Source: Streptomyces sp. HUAS ZL42
GTDB taxonomy: Bacteria > Actinomycetota > Actinomycetes > Streptomycetales > Streptomycetaceae
Direction: 5' to 3'
Length of the DNA: 64,000 nt
Assembly: GCF_040782645.1 (NCBI RefSeq)
Contig: NZ_CP160403.1
Span: 1,798,001-1,862,000, forward strand
The position numbers and the translations under genes are program-made. Shown here in pieces: positions 28,610 to 37,279 of this stretch (position 1 is its first letter; every line of letters begins with the position of its first letter). Below the pieces are notes generated by a model that worked only from the letters and a program-made list of their open reading frames with translations, made no database searches and was not told where the DNA came from.

Positions 28610-29722
28610 TCAGCGCTCCAGTCGTGCCACGCGCCCCTTTTCGCCCGCAGCCCAGCAGCTCGGGCCGGCGGTGCAGTCCACGGTGTCGTACGAGCCCGTG
28701 TCGACCGTCCGCCAGGTGCGGCCGCCGTCCGTCGTCAGGTCCGTGCCGGTCGGGCCGACCGCGAGGGCGGCCGTGCGGCTGTGCGGCAGCCAGGCGACGC
28801 CGGAGCGGTAGGCGGGCGGAGGCGAGCCGGCGGGCCGCCAGGTGCGGCCGCCGTCGCCCGTCGTGGCCGCCGCCTGCGGGGACGGCTGGTCGGCGCGGTA
28901 GTCGCCGCCGACCGCGAGACCGTGTGCGCGGTCGCGGAAGGCGAGTGCGAAGACGCCACGTGCCGGATCCCCTGCGGGGATCGGCGTGTCGGTGGCCGTC
29001 CAGGTCAGCCCACGGTCGGAGGAGTGCAGCACACGCGCGCGTGCCGCTCCGCCGGTGGCCAGCCAGACGTCCTTCGGCCCCGAAGCGACCAGGCACTGGC
29101 CACTGGCCGCGAAGCCGGCCTCACCCTCCTGGGCGGCGGGCATCCCGTCGCTCGGGAGCACCTTCCAGGAACGGCCTCCGTCACTGGTCGACAGGATGCG
29201 GAACTTCCCGTCCACCGGGTCGCTCATCGCAAGGCCGTGGCGGCGGTCGAAGAAGGTGAGGCAGTCGTAGAAGGCCTTGGCGTCGGTGTTGCGGAAGGAC
29301 TCGGTCCAGGTCGCCCCGGCGTCCTCGGTGCGGTACACGCGCGACGCCTCGCCCTCGCCGATCGCCAGCACGACCGCGCGCCGCGCGTCGAAGGCCTCGA
29401 TGTCCCGGAACTGCAGGTCCACGGCTCCGGGCGGCGAGACGTTCCGCCAAGTGGCCCCGCCGTCCGTCGTCCGCAGAACCGTGCCCTGTGTCCCGGACAC
29501 CCAGGCGGTGTTCCGGTCGACGGCCGACAGCCCGCGGAACCGCACCTCCGGAGCGCCGGTGTCCTTGAGTTCCCACCGCGGCGCCCGCCGCTCCGGCTCA
29601 TCGGCCTGCGCGGGTACGGCGGTCAGGGCGGCCAGTGCCGCCACGCACACGGCACCCGCGGCGACCGCCCTCGTCGTACGTCTCGTCCGTCGCGTCCTTC
29701 GCGTGCTCCCCAAGCGCCTCAT
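28610..29722 (-). CDS. Secreted beta-propeller protein with Asp-box (BNR) repeats
   Basis: 370 aa with an arginine-rich n-region (RRTRRTRRTTRA) and hydrophobic core ending AVPAQADEP, a likely Sec or Tat signal. At least six Asp-box motifs occur: TTDGGATW, TEDAGATW, TSDGGRSW, SSDRGLTW, TGDGGRTW and TTDGGRTW. They define a sialidase-like or YCF48-like propeller. The catalytic Arg triad of sialidases cannot be recognised, so this is probably a non-enzymatic or divergent glycan-interacting protein. Homologues are often annotated only as oxidoreductase. ATG 29722 starts the signal; the ribosome site is weak. Confidence 0.82.
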   Translation of the reverse strand: MRRLGSTRRTRRTRRTTRAVAAGAVCVAALAALTAVPAQADEPERRAPRWELKDTGAPEVRFRGLSAVDRNTAWVSGTQGTVLRTTDGGATWRNVSPPGAVDLQFRDIEAFDARRAVVLAIGEGEASRVYRTEDAGATWTESFRNTDAKAFYDCLTFFDRRHGLAMSDPVDGKFRILSTSDGGRSWKVLPSDGMPAAQEGEAGFAASGQCLVASGPKDVWLATGGAARARVLHSSDRGLTWTATDTPIPAGDPARGVFALAFRDRAHGLAVGGDYRADQPSPQAAATTGDGGRTWRPAGSPPPAYRSGVAWLPHSRTAALAVGPTGTDLTTDGGRTWRTVDTGSYDTVDCTAGPSCWAAGEKGRVARLER

Positions 29723-29855
29723 GGCGGGCGAAGCTAGCCCACCGCCCGGGCGCCGTCCAGATGCCCTCCGGCGGGCCGCCCGGTGATGCGCCGGTCGCCA
29801 CAAGTGCCTTTCTGAGCACGGAAAGAGAGCTGCGCCACTTCCGTGCATGAAGGCG

Positions 29856-29869
29856 GTGACCGAGGTCAC
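29856..29869. promoter_or_regulatory. Palindrome upstream of ssgD
   Basis: GTGACC-GA-GGTCAC lies about 100 nt before the ssgD start, within the 247-nt gap from the opposing gene. It may be a regulator site. The binding protein is unknown. Confidence 0.35.
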
Positions 29870-29969
29870 TCGAATTTCGTGTGCACTGAACGGCCCATTC
29901 CGTCGTCTCTTCCCATGCCGGCCTCGTCCGCCCGGAAGTCTGTCCAGCCGTCACAAGGGAGCCAAGGCG

Positions 29970-30386
29970 TTGACCACCGTCATCGAGCAGTCCGTAGAGG
30001 CCCGTCTCGTCGCCGCCGCGCCGCGGATGCCGAGCATTCCCGCCACGCTGCACTACGACCGGCGTGATCCGTTCGCGGTCCGCATGACCTTCCCGGCCCC
30101 GGCCACGCTGGAGGGCGTGGAGGTCTGCTGGACCTTCGCCCGCGAACTGCTCGTGGCCGGGCTGCAGGGCCCCGAGGGCCACGGCGACGTCCGCGTCCGG
30201 CCGTACGGGTACGACCGGACGGTCCTGGAGTTCCACGCTCCGGAAGGGACGGCCGTCGTGCACATCCGCTCGGGCGAGCTGCGCACGTTCCTCCAGGCCA
30301 CGAGCGAGCTGGTGCCCGCCGGCCTGGAGCACCAGCAGCTCGACCTGGACCACGACCTGGCGGAGCTGCTGCGGGACGCCTGCTGA
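29970..30386 (+). CDS. ssgD: SsgA-family sporulation/cell-division protein (SsgD-like)
   Basis: 138-aa SsgA-like protein, a family restricted to morphologically complex actinobacteria that helps position septal and wall-synthesis machinery. Family features are the IPATLHYDRRDPFAVRMTF opening, WTFARELLVAGL, and the paired VRPYGYDRTVLEFHAPEG and ELRTFLQATSELVP segments. The name rests on local gene order matching ssgD in S. coelicolor, as remembered. The start is TTG 29970 (TTG ACC ACC GTC): AAGGGAG lies 8 nt before it and no ATG or GTG alternative has a site. A hairpin follows the stop. Confidence 0.85.
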   Translation: MTTVIEQSVEARLVAAAPRMPSIPATLHYDRRDPFAVRMTFPAPATLEGVEVCWTFARELLVAGLQGPEGHGDVRVRPYGYDRTVLEFHAPEGTAVVHIRSGELRTFLQATSELVPAGLEHQQLDLDHDLAELLRDAC

Positions 30387-30407
30387 CGCGCCCCGCCGGG
30401 CGGCGCG
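30387..30407 (+). terminator. Hairpin after ssgD
   Basis: CGCGCC and GGCGCG arms with a GC-rich loop immediately after the stop, followed by TTG. Moderate strength. Confidence 0.4.
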
Positions 30408-30550
30408 TTGAGCTCGGTCAGCGCCTCGTACGTCCCCGCGTCCAGCAGCTCCCGCGGCGCGGCGGACCAGCGCGTGCGCGGCCGGCCCGGGCGATGCCCG
30501 ACCCGGCACTCGCGCGCGTGACGCCCAGGCCGGCGCACGCATTAATTGCG

Positions 30551-30579
30551 TTGACACCCCACAACGCCGCTCATACGGT
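30551..30579 (+). promoter_or_regulatory. Strong vegetative promoter of the ABC-F gene
   Basis: TTGACA (30551-30556), 17-nt spacer, TACGGT (30574-30579). Near-consensus for the principal sigma factor. A start near 30586 leaves a leader of about 214 nt. Confidence 0.7.
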
Positions 30580-30585
30580 CTACAG

Positions 30586-30799
30586 CGTCTCTGTTGCCGT
30601 CGATTGGAGAAGGACGTTGCTCGTCTGAGGTCCTGAGACACCACGTCACACACGTGAAGTGTGTGCGTCGCGTGCGACCTCGGAGTTCGAGCCGTCCTCC
30701 GCAACAGGGTTCTTCTCATGCCCCCGGAGTCCTCCCCCGCTGGTCGCCGGTGTCTCGATACGCGTTGCCCCTGACCGCATCAAGCAACCGCGAGGCCGC
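30586..30799 (+). promoter_or_regulatory. Attenuator-like leader with a three-codon uORF
   Basis: GGAGAAGG (30606-30613) precedes TTG CTC GTC TGA (30617-30628). The arm GAGGTC (30627-30632), beginning inside that stop codon, can pair with GACCTC (30676-30681). Nested inside is a hairpin with CACACAC/GTGTGTG arms (30644-30667). A ribosome on the uORF would cover the first arm. This layout fits ribosome-mediated attenuation of antibiotic-responsive ABC-F genes. Confidence 0.5.
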
Positions 30800-32425
30800 A
30801 TGTCCACATCCATCACCTGTACGTCCCTCTCCTTCACCTGGCCCGACGGCACCCCCGTCTTCGAGGAGCTCGATGTCTCCTTCGGCCCCGGCAGGACCGG
30901 GCTCGTCGGCGTCAACGGGTCGGGGAAATCGACCCTGTTGAAGCTGATCGCCGGGCAGCTCGCCCCCGCCGACGGCGCGGTCCGCGTCGCGGGCGACGTC
31001 GGTTACCTCCCGCAGAACGTCACGCTGGACACCGCCCTGCGGGTCGACGAGGCACTGGGCATCGCCGCGCAGCGGGCCGCGCTGCACGCCATCGAGGCGG
31101 GCGACGTGGCCGAGGAGCACTTCGAGACCCTCGGCGACGACTGGGACGTGGAGGAGCGTGCCCTCGCCACGCTCGGCGAACTCGGTCTCGGCCACATCGA
31201 GTTGGACCGCACGGTCGGCGAGGTGTCGGGCGGCGAGTCGGTGCTTCTGCGGCTGGCCGCACTGCTGCTGCGCCGACCGGACGTCCTGCTGCTCGACGAG
31301 CCCACCAACAACCTCGACCTCTACGCGCGACGGCGCCTGTACACGGCCGTCGCGTCCTGGCCGGGAGTCATGGTCGTGGTCAGCCACGACCGTGAACTCC
31401 TCGAACTCGTCGACCAGATCGCGGACCTGCGTTCCGGGGAGATCACCTGGTACGGCGGCAACTTCTCGGCGTACGAGGAGGCCCTCGCCACCGAGCAGGA
31501 GGCCGCCGAACGCATGGTGCGCGTCGCCGAGGCCGACTTCCGTAAGCAGAAACGCGAACTGGTCGACGCACAGGTCAAGTTGGCCCGCCGGAAGCGGTAC
31601 GGCCAGAAGATGTGGGAGCAGAAACGCGAGCCGAAGATCGTCATGGGGGCGCGCAAGCGTGCGGCGCAGGAGTCCGCGGGCAAGCACCGGATCATGCACG
31701 AGGAGAGGCTCGCCGACGCCAAGGAGCGGCTCGACGAGGCGGTGGAGGCCGTACGGGACGACGACGAGATCCGCATCGACCTTCCGTACACGGCCGTGCC
31801 ACCCGGCCGGACCGTCCTCACCCTCCAGGACCTGCGTCTGCTGTACGGCGCGCGTGCGGCCGGCGGCCTCGACCTGCGCGGCCCGGAGCGGATCGCGCTG
31901 ATCGGGCGCAACGGCGCGGGCAAGACGACGCTGCTGCGCACGATCGCCGGGGAGCTGAAGCCGGTGTCGGGCGAGGCGGAGGCGCACGTCCCGCTGCGTT
32001 TCCTGCCGCAGCGGCTCGACGTCCTCGACTCAGAGCTGTCGGTCGCGGAGAACGTGGCCCGGTTCGCGCCGGACGCCACCAACAACCGGGTCCGGGCGCG
32101 CCTCGCCCGCTTCCTGTTCCGGGGTGCCCGCGCCGACCAGAAGGCGGGCACGCTGTCCGGCGGCGAACATTTCCGGGCGGCCCTGGCGGCGCTGCTGCTG
32201 GCGGAGCCCGCACCGCAGCTGCTGATGCTGGACGAGCCGACCAACAACCTCGACATGGCGAGTGTGCGGCAGCTCACGACGGCCCTGGAGTCGTACGAAG
32301 GCGCGCTGATCGTGGCCAGCCACGACCTGCCGTTCCTGGAGTCGATCGGCATCACGCGCTGGCTGCTGCTGGAAGAGGGACAGCTGACGGAGACCACGCC
32401 GCATCTCAGGAGGGCCACAGGCTGA
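30800..32425 (+). CDS. ABC-F family ATPase, probable antibiotic-resistance type
   Basis: 541-aa soluble protein with two ABC domains. The first Walker A is GVNGSGKST at 37-45; the second, GRNGAGKTT, is near 375. Walker B/DEPTN motifs occur in both halves, and the linker is long and basic (RKQKRELVDAQVKLARRKRYGQKMWEQKREP). It acts on the ribosome. The long linker and the structured leader favour a target-protection role against ribosome-binding antibiotics over a housekeeping translation factor. ATG 30800 begins the conserved MSTSITCTSLSFTWPDG. Nothing near it makes an antibiotic, so it may be intrinsic resistance. Confidence 0.88.
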   Translation: MSTSITCTSLSFTWPDGTPVFEELDVSFGPGRTGLVGVNGSGKSTLLKLIAGQLAPADGAVRVAGDVGYLPQNVTLDTALRVDEALGIAAQRAALHAIEAGDVAEEHFETLGDDWDVEERALATLGELGLGHIELDRTVGEVSGGESVLLRLAALLLRRPDVLLLDEPTNNLDLYARRRLYTAVASWPGVMVVVSHDRELLELVDQIADLRSGEITWYGGNFSAYEEALATEQEAAERMVRVAEADFRKQKRELVDAQVKLARRKRYGQKMWEQKREPKIVMGARKRAAQESAGKHRIMHEERLADAKERLDEAVEAVRDDDEIRIDLPYTAVPPGRTVLTLQDLRLLYGARAAGGLDLRGPERIALIGRNGAGKTTLLRTIAGELKPVSGEAEAHVPLRFLPQRLDVLDSELSVAENVARFAPDATNNRVRARLARFLFRGARADQKAGTLSGGEHFRAALAALLLAEPAPQLLMLDEPTNNLDMASVRQLTTALESYEGALIVASHDLPFLESIGITRWLLLEEGQLTETTPHLRRATG

Positions 32426-32500
32426 CAACGAGGGTTTTGTCCACGCGGCGCCGCGCTGCATGATGGCGTGCACACCTACCGCCGATTCGGAGATCCCCTC

Positions 32501-33277
32501 GTGCCCAGCAAGAAGGCCCTCATTCGTCGCCCCGGCCCGCGCCTCGCCGAAGGCCTGGTGACGCACATCGAGCGGGAGAAGGTCGACGTCGAGCTCGCCC
32601 TCGAGCAGTGGGAGGCGTACGCGGAGGCCCTGCGGACGCACGGCTGGGAGACGATCGAGGTCGACCCCGTCGACGACTGCCCCGACTCGGTGTTCGTCGA
32701 GGACACGGTGGTGATGTACAAGAACGTCGCCCTGATCACGCGGCCCGGCGCGGAGTCCCGGCGGGACGAGACCGCCGGGGTCGAGGAGGCCGTCGCCCGC
32801 CTGGGCTGCTCGGTGAACTGGATCTGGGAGCCGGGCACGCTGGACGGGGGCGACGTGCTGAAGGTCGGCGACACGATCTACGTGGGCCGGGGCGGCCGCA
32901 CCAACGCGGCCGGCATCCAGCAGCTGCGGGCCGCGTTCGAGCCGCTCGGGGCGCAGGTCGTCGCCGTGCCGGTGAGCAAGGTGCTGCACCTGAAGTCGGC
33001 GGTCACCGCGCTGCCCGACGGCACGGTGATCGGGCACATCCCGAAGGTGGACCGGCCGTCGCTGTTCCCGCGCTTCCTGTCGGTGCCCGAGGAGTCCGGT
33101 GGGCACGTGGTGCAGCTCGGCGGCGGCAAGCTGCTCATGGCGGCGAGCGCGCCGAAGACGGCGGAGCTGCTCGAGGATCTCGGTCACGAGCCGGTCGTGG
33201 TCGACATCAGCGAGTTCGAGAAGCTCGAGGGCTGTGTGACATGTCTCTCGGTGCGGCTGCGGGAGTTGTACGCCTGA
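32501..33277 (+). CDS. ddaH: Dimethylarginine dimethylaminohydrolase (amidinotransferase family)
   Basis: 258 aa. Hydrolyses N-omega-methylated arginines to citrulline and methylamines, in the cytoplasm. Guanidino-modifying-enzyme fold with visible catalytic residues: Glu67/Asp68 in SVFVEDT, His163 in KVLHLKSAVT, and the nucleophile Cys248 in VTCLSVRL. TLDGGDVL and GRGGRTNAAGIQQL are family motifs. GTG 32501 lies 8 nt after GGAG. It starts 75 nt after the ABC-F stop and is followed by a strong terminator. Confidence 0.92.
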   Translation: MPSKKALIRRPGPRLAEGLVTHIEREKVDVELALEQWEAYAEALRTHGWETIEVDPVDDCPDSVFVEDTVVMYKNVALITRPGAESRRDETAGVEEAVARLGCSVNWIWEPGTLDGGDVLKVGDTIYVGRGGRTNAAGIQQLRAAFEPLGAQVVAVPVSKVLHLKSAVTALPDGTVIGHIPKVDRPSLFPRFLSVPEESGGHVVQLGGGKLLMAASAPKTAELLEDLGHEPVVVDISEFEKLEGCVTCLSVRLRELYA

Positions 33278-33300
33278 CCGGGCGATCGCATCACCCTTTC

Positions 33301-33330
33301 AGCCCCGGGACCTGCGGGTCCCGGGGCTTT
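33301..33330 (+). terminator. Rho-independent terminator after ddaH
   Basis: Stem GCCCCGGGACC/GGTCCCGGGGC of 11-12 bp with a 4-nt loop, followed by TTT. Confidence 0.88.
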
Positions 33331-33381
33331 CGGCGTGCCCCATGGACAGTGCCTGATCAGGGATCTTTACGCCGCGCTTAA

Positions 33382-33429
33382 CCTACGGCTTCGTAACCTA
33401 CGGATTCGTAGCCTACGATTCCGTAGGTT
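33382..33429. promoter_or_regulatory. Large palindromic operator with repeated CCTACGG/CGTAGG boxes
   Basis: CCTACGG-TTCGTA repeats at a 15-bp spacing (33382 and 33397). Within it is a 35-bp near-perfect palindrome, arms AACCTACGGA (33395) and TCCGTAGGTT (ending 33429). Only two symmetric positions mismatch. It lies 50-100 nt before the desaturase start and is typical of a TetR-type lipid regulator site. Confidence 0.65.
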
Positions 33430-33481
33430 CCGGCGTCGCCGCCGGAGTGTTCCGCTCCGTTTCATGTCCCCTGGAGTTCCC

Positions 33482-34456
33482 GTGACGATCACTTCCCCTC
33501 ACCTCGGAAGCCCTGCCGGCTGGACCGACGCCCGGCTGCTGTACGCGCTGGAGGAAGTGGTCGAGAAGGAACTCGACCGGCATCTGACGGTCGCCAAGGA
33601 CTGGATGCCGCACGAGTACGTGCCGTGGAGCGACGGCCGTAACTTCCCGGGCTTGTTCGAGGACGGGGAGGCCTGGGACAAGGAACAGTCCAAGGTCACC
33701 GAGATCGGCCGTATCGCGCTGGTCGTGAACCTGCTCACGGAGGACAACCTCCCCAGCTACCACCACGAGATCGCCTCGCTGTTCGGCCGTGACGGCGCCT
33801 GGGGCACGTGGGTGCACCGCTGGACGGCGGAGGAGGGCCGGCACGGCATCGTGATGCGCGACTACCTGCTCGCCTCGCGCGCGGTGGACCCGGACAAGCT
33901 GGAGCAGTTCCGCATGGCCCACATGAGCGAGGGCTTCGAGTCGGACAACCGCCACTCGATGCTGCACTCGGTCGCCTACGTCGCCTTCCAGGAGCTCGCG
34001 ACCCGCATCTCGCACCGCAACACCGGCCACCAGTCCGGTGACCCCGTCTGCGACCGCATGCTGGCGCGCATCGCGACCGACGAGAACCTCCACATGGTCT
34101 TCTACCGCAACCTGCTCAAGGCGGCCTTCGAGATCGCCCCCGACCTGACCATGCAGGCGGTGCGGGACGTCGTCGTGAACTTCCGCATGCCCGGCCACGG
34201 CATCCCCGGATTCGAGCGGGCCGCGGCCCAGATGGCGATCGGCGAGGTCTACAACCTCCGCATCCACCACGACGACGTCCTGCAGCCCGTCCTGCGCTTC
34301 CTGAAGGTCCTCGACATCGACGGCCTCGGCCCCGAGGGCCTGCAGGCCCAGGAGGAACTCGGCCTGTTCATGGGCGGCCTGAACGCGGAGGCCCTGAAGT
34401 TCGACGAGAGGCTCGCTGCCCGAAAGGCACGGATGACGGCGCGGGCCGGGGGCTGA
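33482..34456 (+). CDS. Acyl-[acyl-carrier-protein] desaturase
   Basis: 324-aa soluble diiron enzyme that introduces a double bond into acyl-ACP. Diiron ligands appear in EDNLPSYHHE (87-96), EEGRHGIVMRDYLL (from 117) and DENLHMVFYRN (200-210), the typical EExxH and DExxH pairs of the DesA/plant stearoyl-ACP desaturase family. GTG 33482 follows CTGGAGTTCCC. The frame is open to 33335, but that stretch is the operator region. Control is presumably by a TetR-type repressor sensing acyl-CoA or acyl-ACP at the palindromes upstream. The regulator gene is not in this window. Confidence 0.92.
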   Translation: MTITSPHLGSPAGWTDARLLYALEEVVEKELDRHLTVAKDWMPHEYVPWSDGRNFPGLFEDGEAWDKEQSKVTEIGRIALVVNLLTEDNLPSYHHEIASLFGRDGAWGTWVHRWTAEEGRHGIVMRDYLLASRAVDPDKLEQFRMAHMSEGFESDNRHSMLHSVAYVAFQELATRISHRNTGHQSGDPVCDRMLARIATDENLHMVFYRNLLKAAFEIAPDLTMQAVRDVVVNFRMPGHGIPGFERAAAQMAIGEVYNLRIHHDDVLQPVLRFLKVLDIDGLGPEGLQAQEELGLFMGGLNAEALKFDERLAARKARMTARAGG

Positions 34457-34833
34457 CGCCCGCCGGACGCCGTCCTGCCTCGCAGGCCGCCCGGTGGCAC
34501 GCGCACGCCGGGCACCGCCATCGCCCCGTCGCCCGCAGCCCCGCCTCCCCGGGGGCGGGGACGGCGTGACACGCCTCCCGGCCGCGAGAGCCGCGCCCGG
34601 AACACGCCCGTCCGGCACGGAACACGCCGCACAACAAGGACCCACGCCCACCGCAGGCACACGCACGAGACACCCCGCAACACAGCCCCCGCCTCCTCCG
34701 GACCGGCCCCGCCCCACAAGCCACCTCCCCGCAACGATCCCGCCCCGCACGCAGCCGCCGGCCCCGCCGGAAGCCGCGTGGCCGCGGCGATTTCGCGGTG
34801 CGTGTTGTCGGAGGCCTGCGGCATCATGCGGGC
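34457..34833. other. Intergenic stretch of 377 bp
   Basis: No reading frame with convincing codon usage. It contains a GC hairpin at 34539-34560 (CCCCGCC/GGCGGGG), a possible terminator for the desaturase gene, and two copies of CGGAACACGCC (34601-34611 region and shortly after). I see no RNA gene. Confidence 0.5.
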
Positions 34834-35673
34834 ATGCGTGAGAACACCAGGGCGGAACAGGCGGTCGGCTTCCTGCTCGGGCTCGTCGACGAGGGTGTCG
34901 CCGAGCGGGTCCGGGCGCGGACCCGGCTGCCCGGGCCCGAAGACCCGGGCGTGACCCGGCGCCGGCTCGATCGCCCGTGGCTGTGGACGGGCAGGCTGCC
35001 GTCGTCCGTGGCGCTGTGGATCCTCGAGGAGGACGACCCTGCGCTCAACGCGACGGCGTGGTGGTTCATCGATTCCGACGCCGGCCTGCGCCGCGCCGTC
35101 GCCCGCGGGGTGCCGTTCGGGGCCGGCCGCACCGACGCCGTACGGGTGGAGCCGGCCCTGCGAGGCCAGGAACCCGACGTGCCCGAGAGCTACGTCCGTC
35201 ACGGCCTCGTCGGCGCCCTGCGCGCGGTCGATTCCATGAGTGCCGGGCGCGGTGCCGCGTCCATGGTCCTGACGCGCGCCGACTGGGGGACCGTCGCCGA
35301 GGCGGACGAGGAACAACCCCTTCCCGGCTACGCCCGCTGGGCGCTGTCCATACGCCCGGACTGCCCGCCCGCGCTGCGCGCGCAGTTCGGTTCCCACGCC
35401 AAGTTCACGCACCGGGTGCGGCAGGCGGGCGTGCTCGACGGCCCGGCCGACTACGCGACGGCCCACGGCCCCGCCGTACACGTCCTGGAGATGCTGGCGA
35501 TGGGCCATCTGCTGTTCCCTGCGCGGATCCGGGGCGCCGAGGACGCCCTGCGCCCGCTCGTCCAGGACCACTTGGGCGACCGCGAGGAGGCCTGGGCGGT
35601 GCTGGCCCAGCTGATCGAGACCTTCCACGGGAACGCGCCCGAGCTGATGATGACCGCGGCCGCCATCGCCTGA
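34834..35673 (+). CDS. Conserved hypothetical protein
   Basis: 279 aa, unrecognised. No signal peptide or membrane helix. Notable segments are an opening AVGFLLGLVDEGVAERV and LPSSVALWILEEDDPALNATAWWFIDSD. RWALSIRPDCPPALRAQFGSH occurs in the middle. The C-terminal third is alpha-helical and leucine-rich (YATAHGPAVHVLEMLAMGHLLFPARI and following). The pattern suggests helical (HEAT-like) repeats. ATG 34834 follows a weak site. It lies just before the first tRNA-like gene, on the opposite strand to it. Confidence 0.75.
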   Translation: MRENTRAEQAVGFLLGLVDEGVAERVRARTRLPGPEDPGVTRRRLDRPWLWTGRLPSSVALWILEEDDPALNATAWWFIDSDAGLRRAVARGVPFGAGRTDAVRVEPALRGQEPDVPESYVRHGLVGALRAVDSMSAGRGAASMVLTRADWGTVAEADEEQPLPGYARWALSIRPDCPPALRAQFGSHAKFTHRVRQAGVLDGPADYATAHGPAVHVLEMLAMGHLLFPARIRGAEDALRPLVQDHLGDREEAWAVLAQLIETFHGNAPELMMTAAAIA

Positions 35674-35696
35674 GCCGAACGGCAGTTGAAGGGGGG

Positions 35697-35769
35697 CGGG
35701 GCGGCTGGATTCGAACCAGCGTGTTCTGGTTTTGGAGACCGGTGCGCCTGCCTCTGCGCTACGACCCCG
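35697..35769 (-). tRNA. tRNA-like gene, anticodon CCA (Trp), atypical
   Basis: A cloverleaf can be drawn: acceptor CGGGG(T)CG/CGCCCCG with one bulged T, D-stem GCGC/GCGC, anticodon loop CTCCAAA (anticodon CCA), T-stem GCTGG/CCAGC and T-loop TTCGAAT. Faults are one C-A mismatch in the anticodon stem, an 8-nt D-loop AGAGGCAG ending in G rather than the usual A21, and no encoded CCA. It shares this D-arm with the two genes near 41.7 kb, so it is unlike a normal Streptomyces tRNA-Trp. Confidence 0.6.
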
Positions 35770-35872
35770 CCCTTGGCGGCAGCGTAATGCCTTGGCCCGT
35801 TGTCAGTGGGCCCTGGTACCAATGATCCGGAGGGGAATTCAGGGGAGAATCCGGCACGGGGGGGGGCAGGAC

Positions 35873-37279
35873 ATGGCGTACGGAGAGCGGGGGCGACGGC
35901 GGCCCGCTGTGGTCGACCTGGCCGACCGCAGCGCGCTGGAGCGGTACCGTCCTGCGGATCCGGGGGTGGTCGAGGAGGCGCGGCGGCTGAAGGAGGCCGC
36001 GCTGCTGGACTTCGGGCTGACGGAGTCGGCGGTGGCCTCGTGGCTGTACGCGAAGTGCCACCACCAGATCCCGACGACCGCGGTCGACACGGCGGCCGTG
36101 GTCGCCTCCGGTGACGGCACGTGTCTGCTGCTGTACAACCCAGGCTTTTTCGTCGGACTGGGCCTGGACGGCGTGAAGTTCGTGCTGTTCCACGAGGCCC
36201 GCCACCTCGTGCACCGGCACCTGTTCGCCGACCCCGACCTGCGCGACGACCCCGTCTTCGAGCTGGCCGCCGAAGTGTCCATCAACCATGTCGCGATGGT
36301 CCGGCTGGACCGCGAGGAACTGCCCCTGCTGGACGGCCGTCCGACGGGCGTCGACCCGCGGCAGGTGTACGACGCCTACTGGGAGGACCTCACGACGCAC
36401 GGCCTGGAGCCGGTGACGTACGAGACGTTCACCGAGACGGACATGCGGGTGTACGGCGAGCTGAAGCGGATGCACAGTCCGCCGGTCCCGGAGCGCCGGA
36501 TGTGCGTGCACCTGGAGGACGGCTGGGTCCCGGCCGACCAGGAGACCGTCGACGCGGTGACGTCGTCCGCGCTGCTCAACTCCCTGCTGGCGGCCCGGCG
36601 CGGGCACACGGGCGCGGAGCGGGAGCTGCTCGACCTGATGGGCCGCACCGAGGACGGCTCCGCGCGGGCCGCGAAGATCTGGGGGAACCTGGGCGCGGGC
36701 ATGCTGCGCGGCGAGACCACACGCACGCGCACGGTGCACTGGTGGCAGCGCTGGCTCGTCGACGTGCTCGGTTCGAAACTGCGCGACGGCGAGCGGCTGG
36801 TGTACCCCCAGAAGCGGGGCGCGCTGCTCGCGGCCCTCGGCCAGGACCCGATGCTGGCACGGCGCGGCCCGGTGCGCGAGAAGGTGCTCGTCGTCGCGTA
36901 CGACACCTCGGGCTCGATGCCCCAGCACGTGATCACATGGCTCACCGAACTGGTGGGCCGGATCGACGGCGTCGAGGCGCACTGGCTGTCGTTCGACGCC
37001 GTGGTGATGCCGTTCAAGCCCGGCGAGCGGGTCTACGGCGGTGGCGGCACGAGCTTCCAGGTGGTCGCTGACTACGTGGAGGGGCGCACGGAGGTGAACG
37101 GCCGCCGCTTCGACGTGACGCCGGACGCCGTCGTCATGCTCACCGACGGATACGCCCCGCCGATCACCCCCGCCGAGCCGGACAAGTGGATCTGGCTGAT
37201 CACCGAGGGCGGCGACGAGTGGCCCGAGACGCACACCCCGGCGATGGCCTGCCATCGCGTCACCACAGGATCGCGGTAA
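35873..37279 (+). CDS. DUF2201-type putative metallopeptidase with C-terminal VWA-like domain
   Basis: 468 aa. The N-terminal domain contains a zinc-peptidase-like HEARH motif (His107, Glu108, His111 in LFHEARHLVHRH). From about 335 a VWA-like domain begins with VAYDTSGSM, a MIDAS DxSxS motif (Asp344, Ser346, Ser348). It is followed by GGGTSF and LTDGYAPP, other MIDAS-type positions. Peptidase activity is unproven in the family. ATG 35873 (MAYGERG) is chosen from the open frame. The stop TAA touches the ATG of the following ATPase, a MoxR/VWA-style pair in which the ATPase probably remodels a client held by the VWA protein. Confidence 0.85.
   Translation: MAYGERGRRRPAVVDLADRSALERYRPADPGVVEEARRLKEAALLDFGLTESAVASWLYAKCHHQIPTTAVDTAAVVASGDGTCLLLYNPGFFVGLGLDGVKFVLFHEARHLVHRHLFADPDLRDDPVFELAAEVSINHVAMVRLDREELPLLDGRPTGVDPRQVYDAYWEDLTTHGLEPVTYETFTETDMRVYGELKRMHSPPVPERRMCVHLEDGWVPADQETVDAVTSSALLNSLLAARRGHTGAERELLDLMGRTEDGSARAAKIWGNLGAGMLRGETTRTRTVHWWQRWLVDVLGSKLRDGERLVYPQKRGALLAALGQDPMLARRGPVREKVLVVAYDTSGSMPQHVITWLTELVGRIDGVEAHWLSFDAVVMPFKPGERVYGGGGTSFQVVADYVEGRTEVNGRRFDVTPDAVVMLTDGYAPPITPAEPDKWIWLITEGGDEWPETHTPAMACHRVTTGSR

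Noticed and set aside
34457..34833. Small gene in the gap after the desaturase
   Set aside because: Frames here have no ribosome site and irregular codon use. Only a hairpin is supported.
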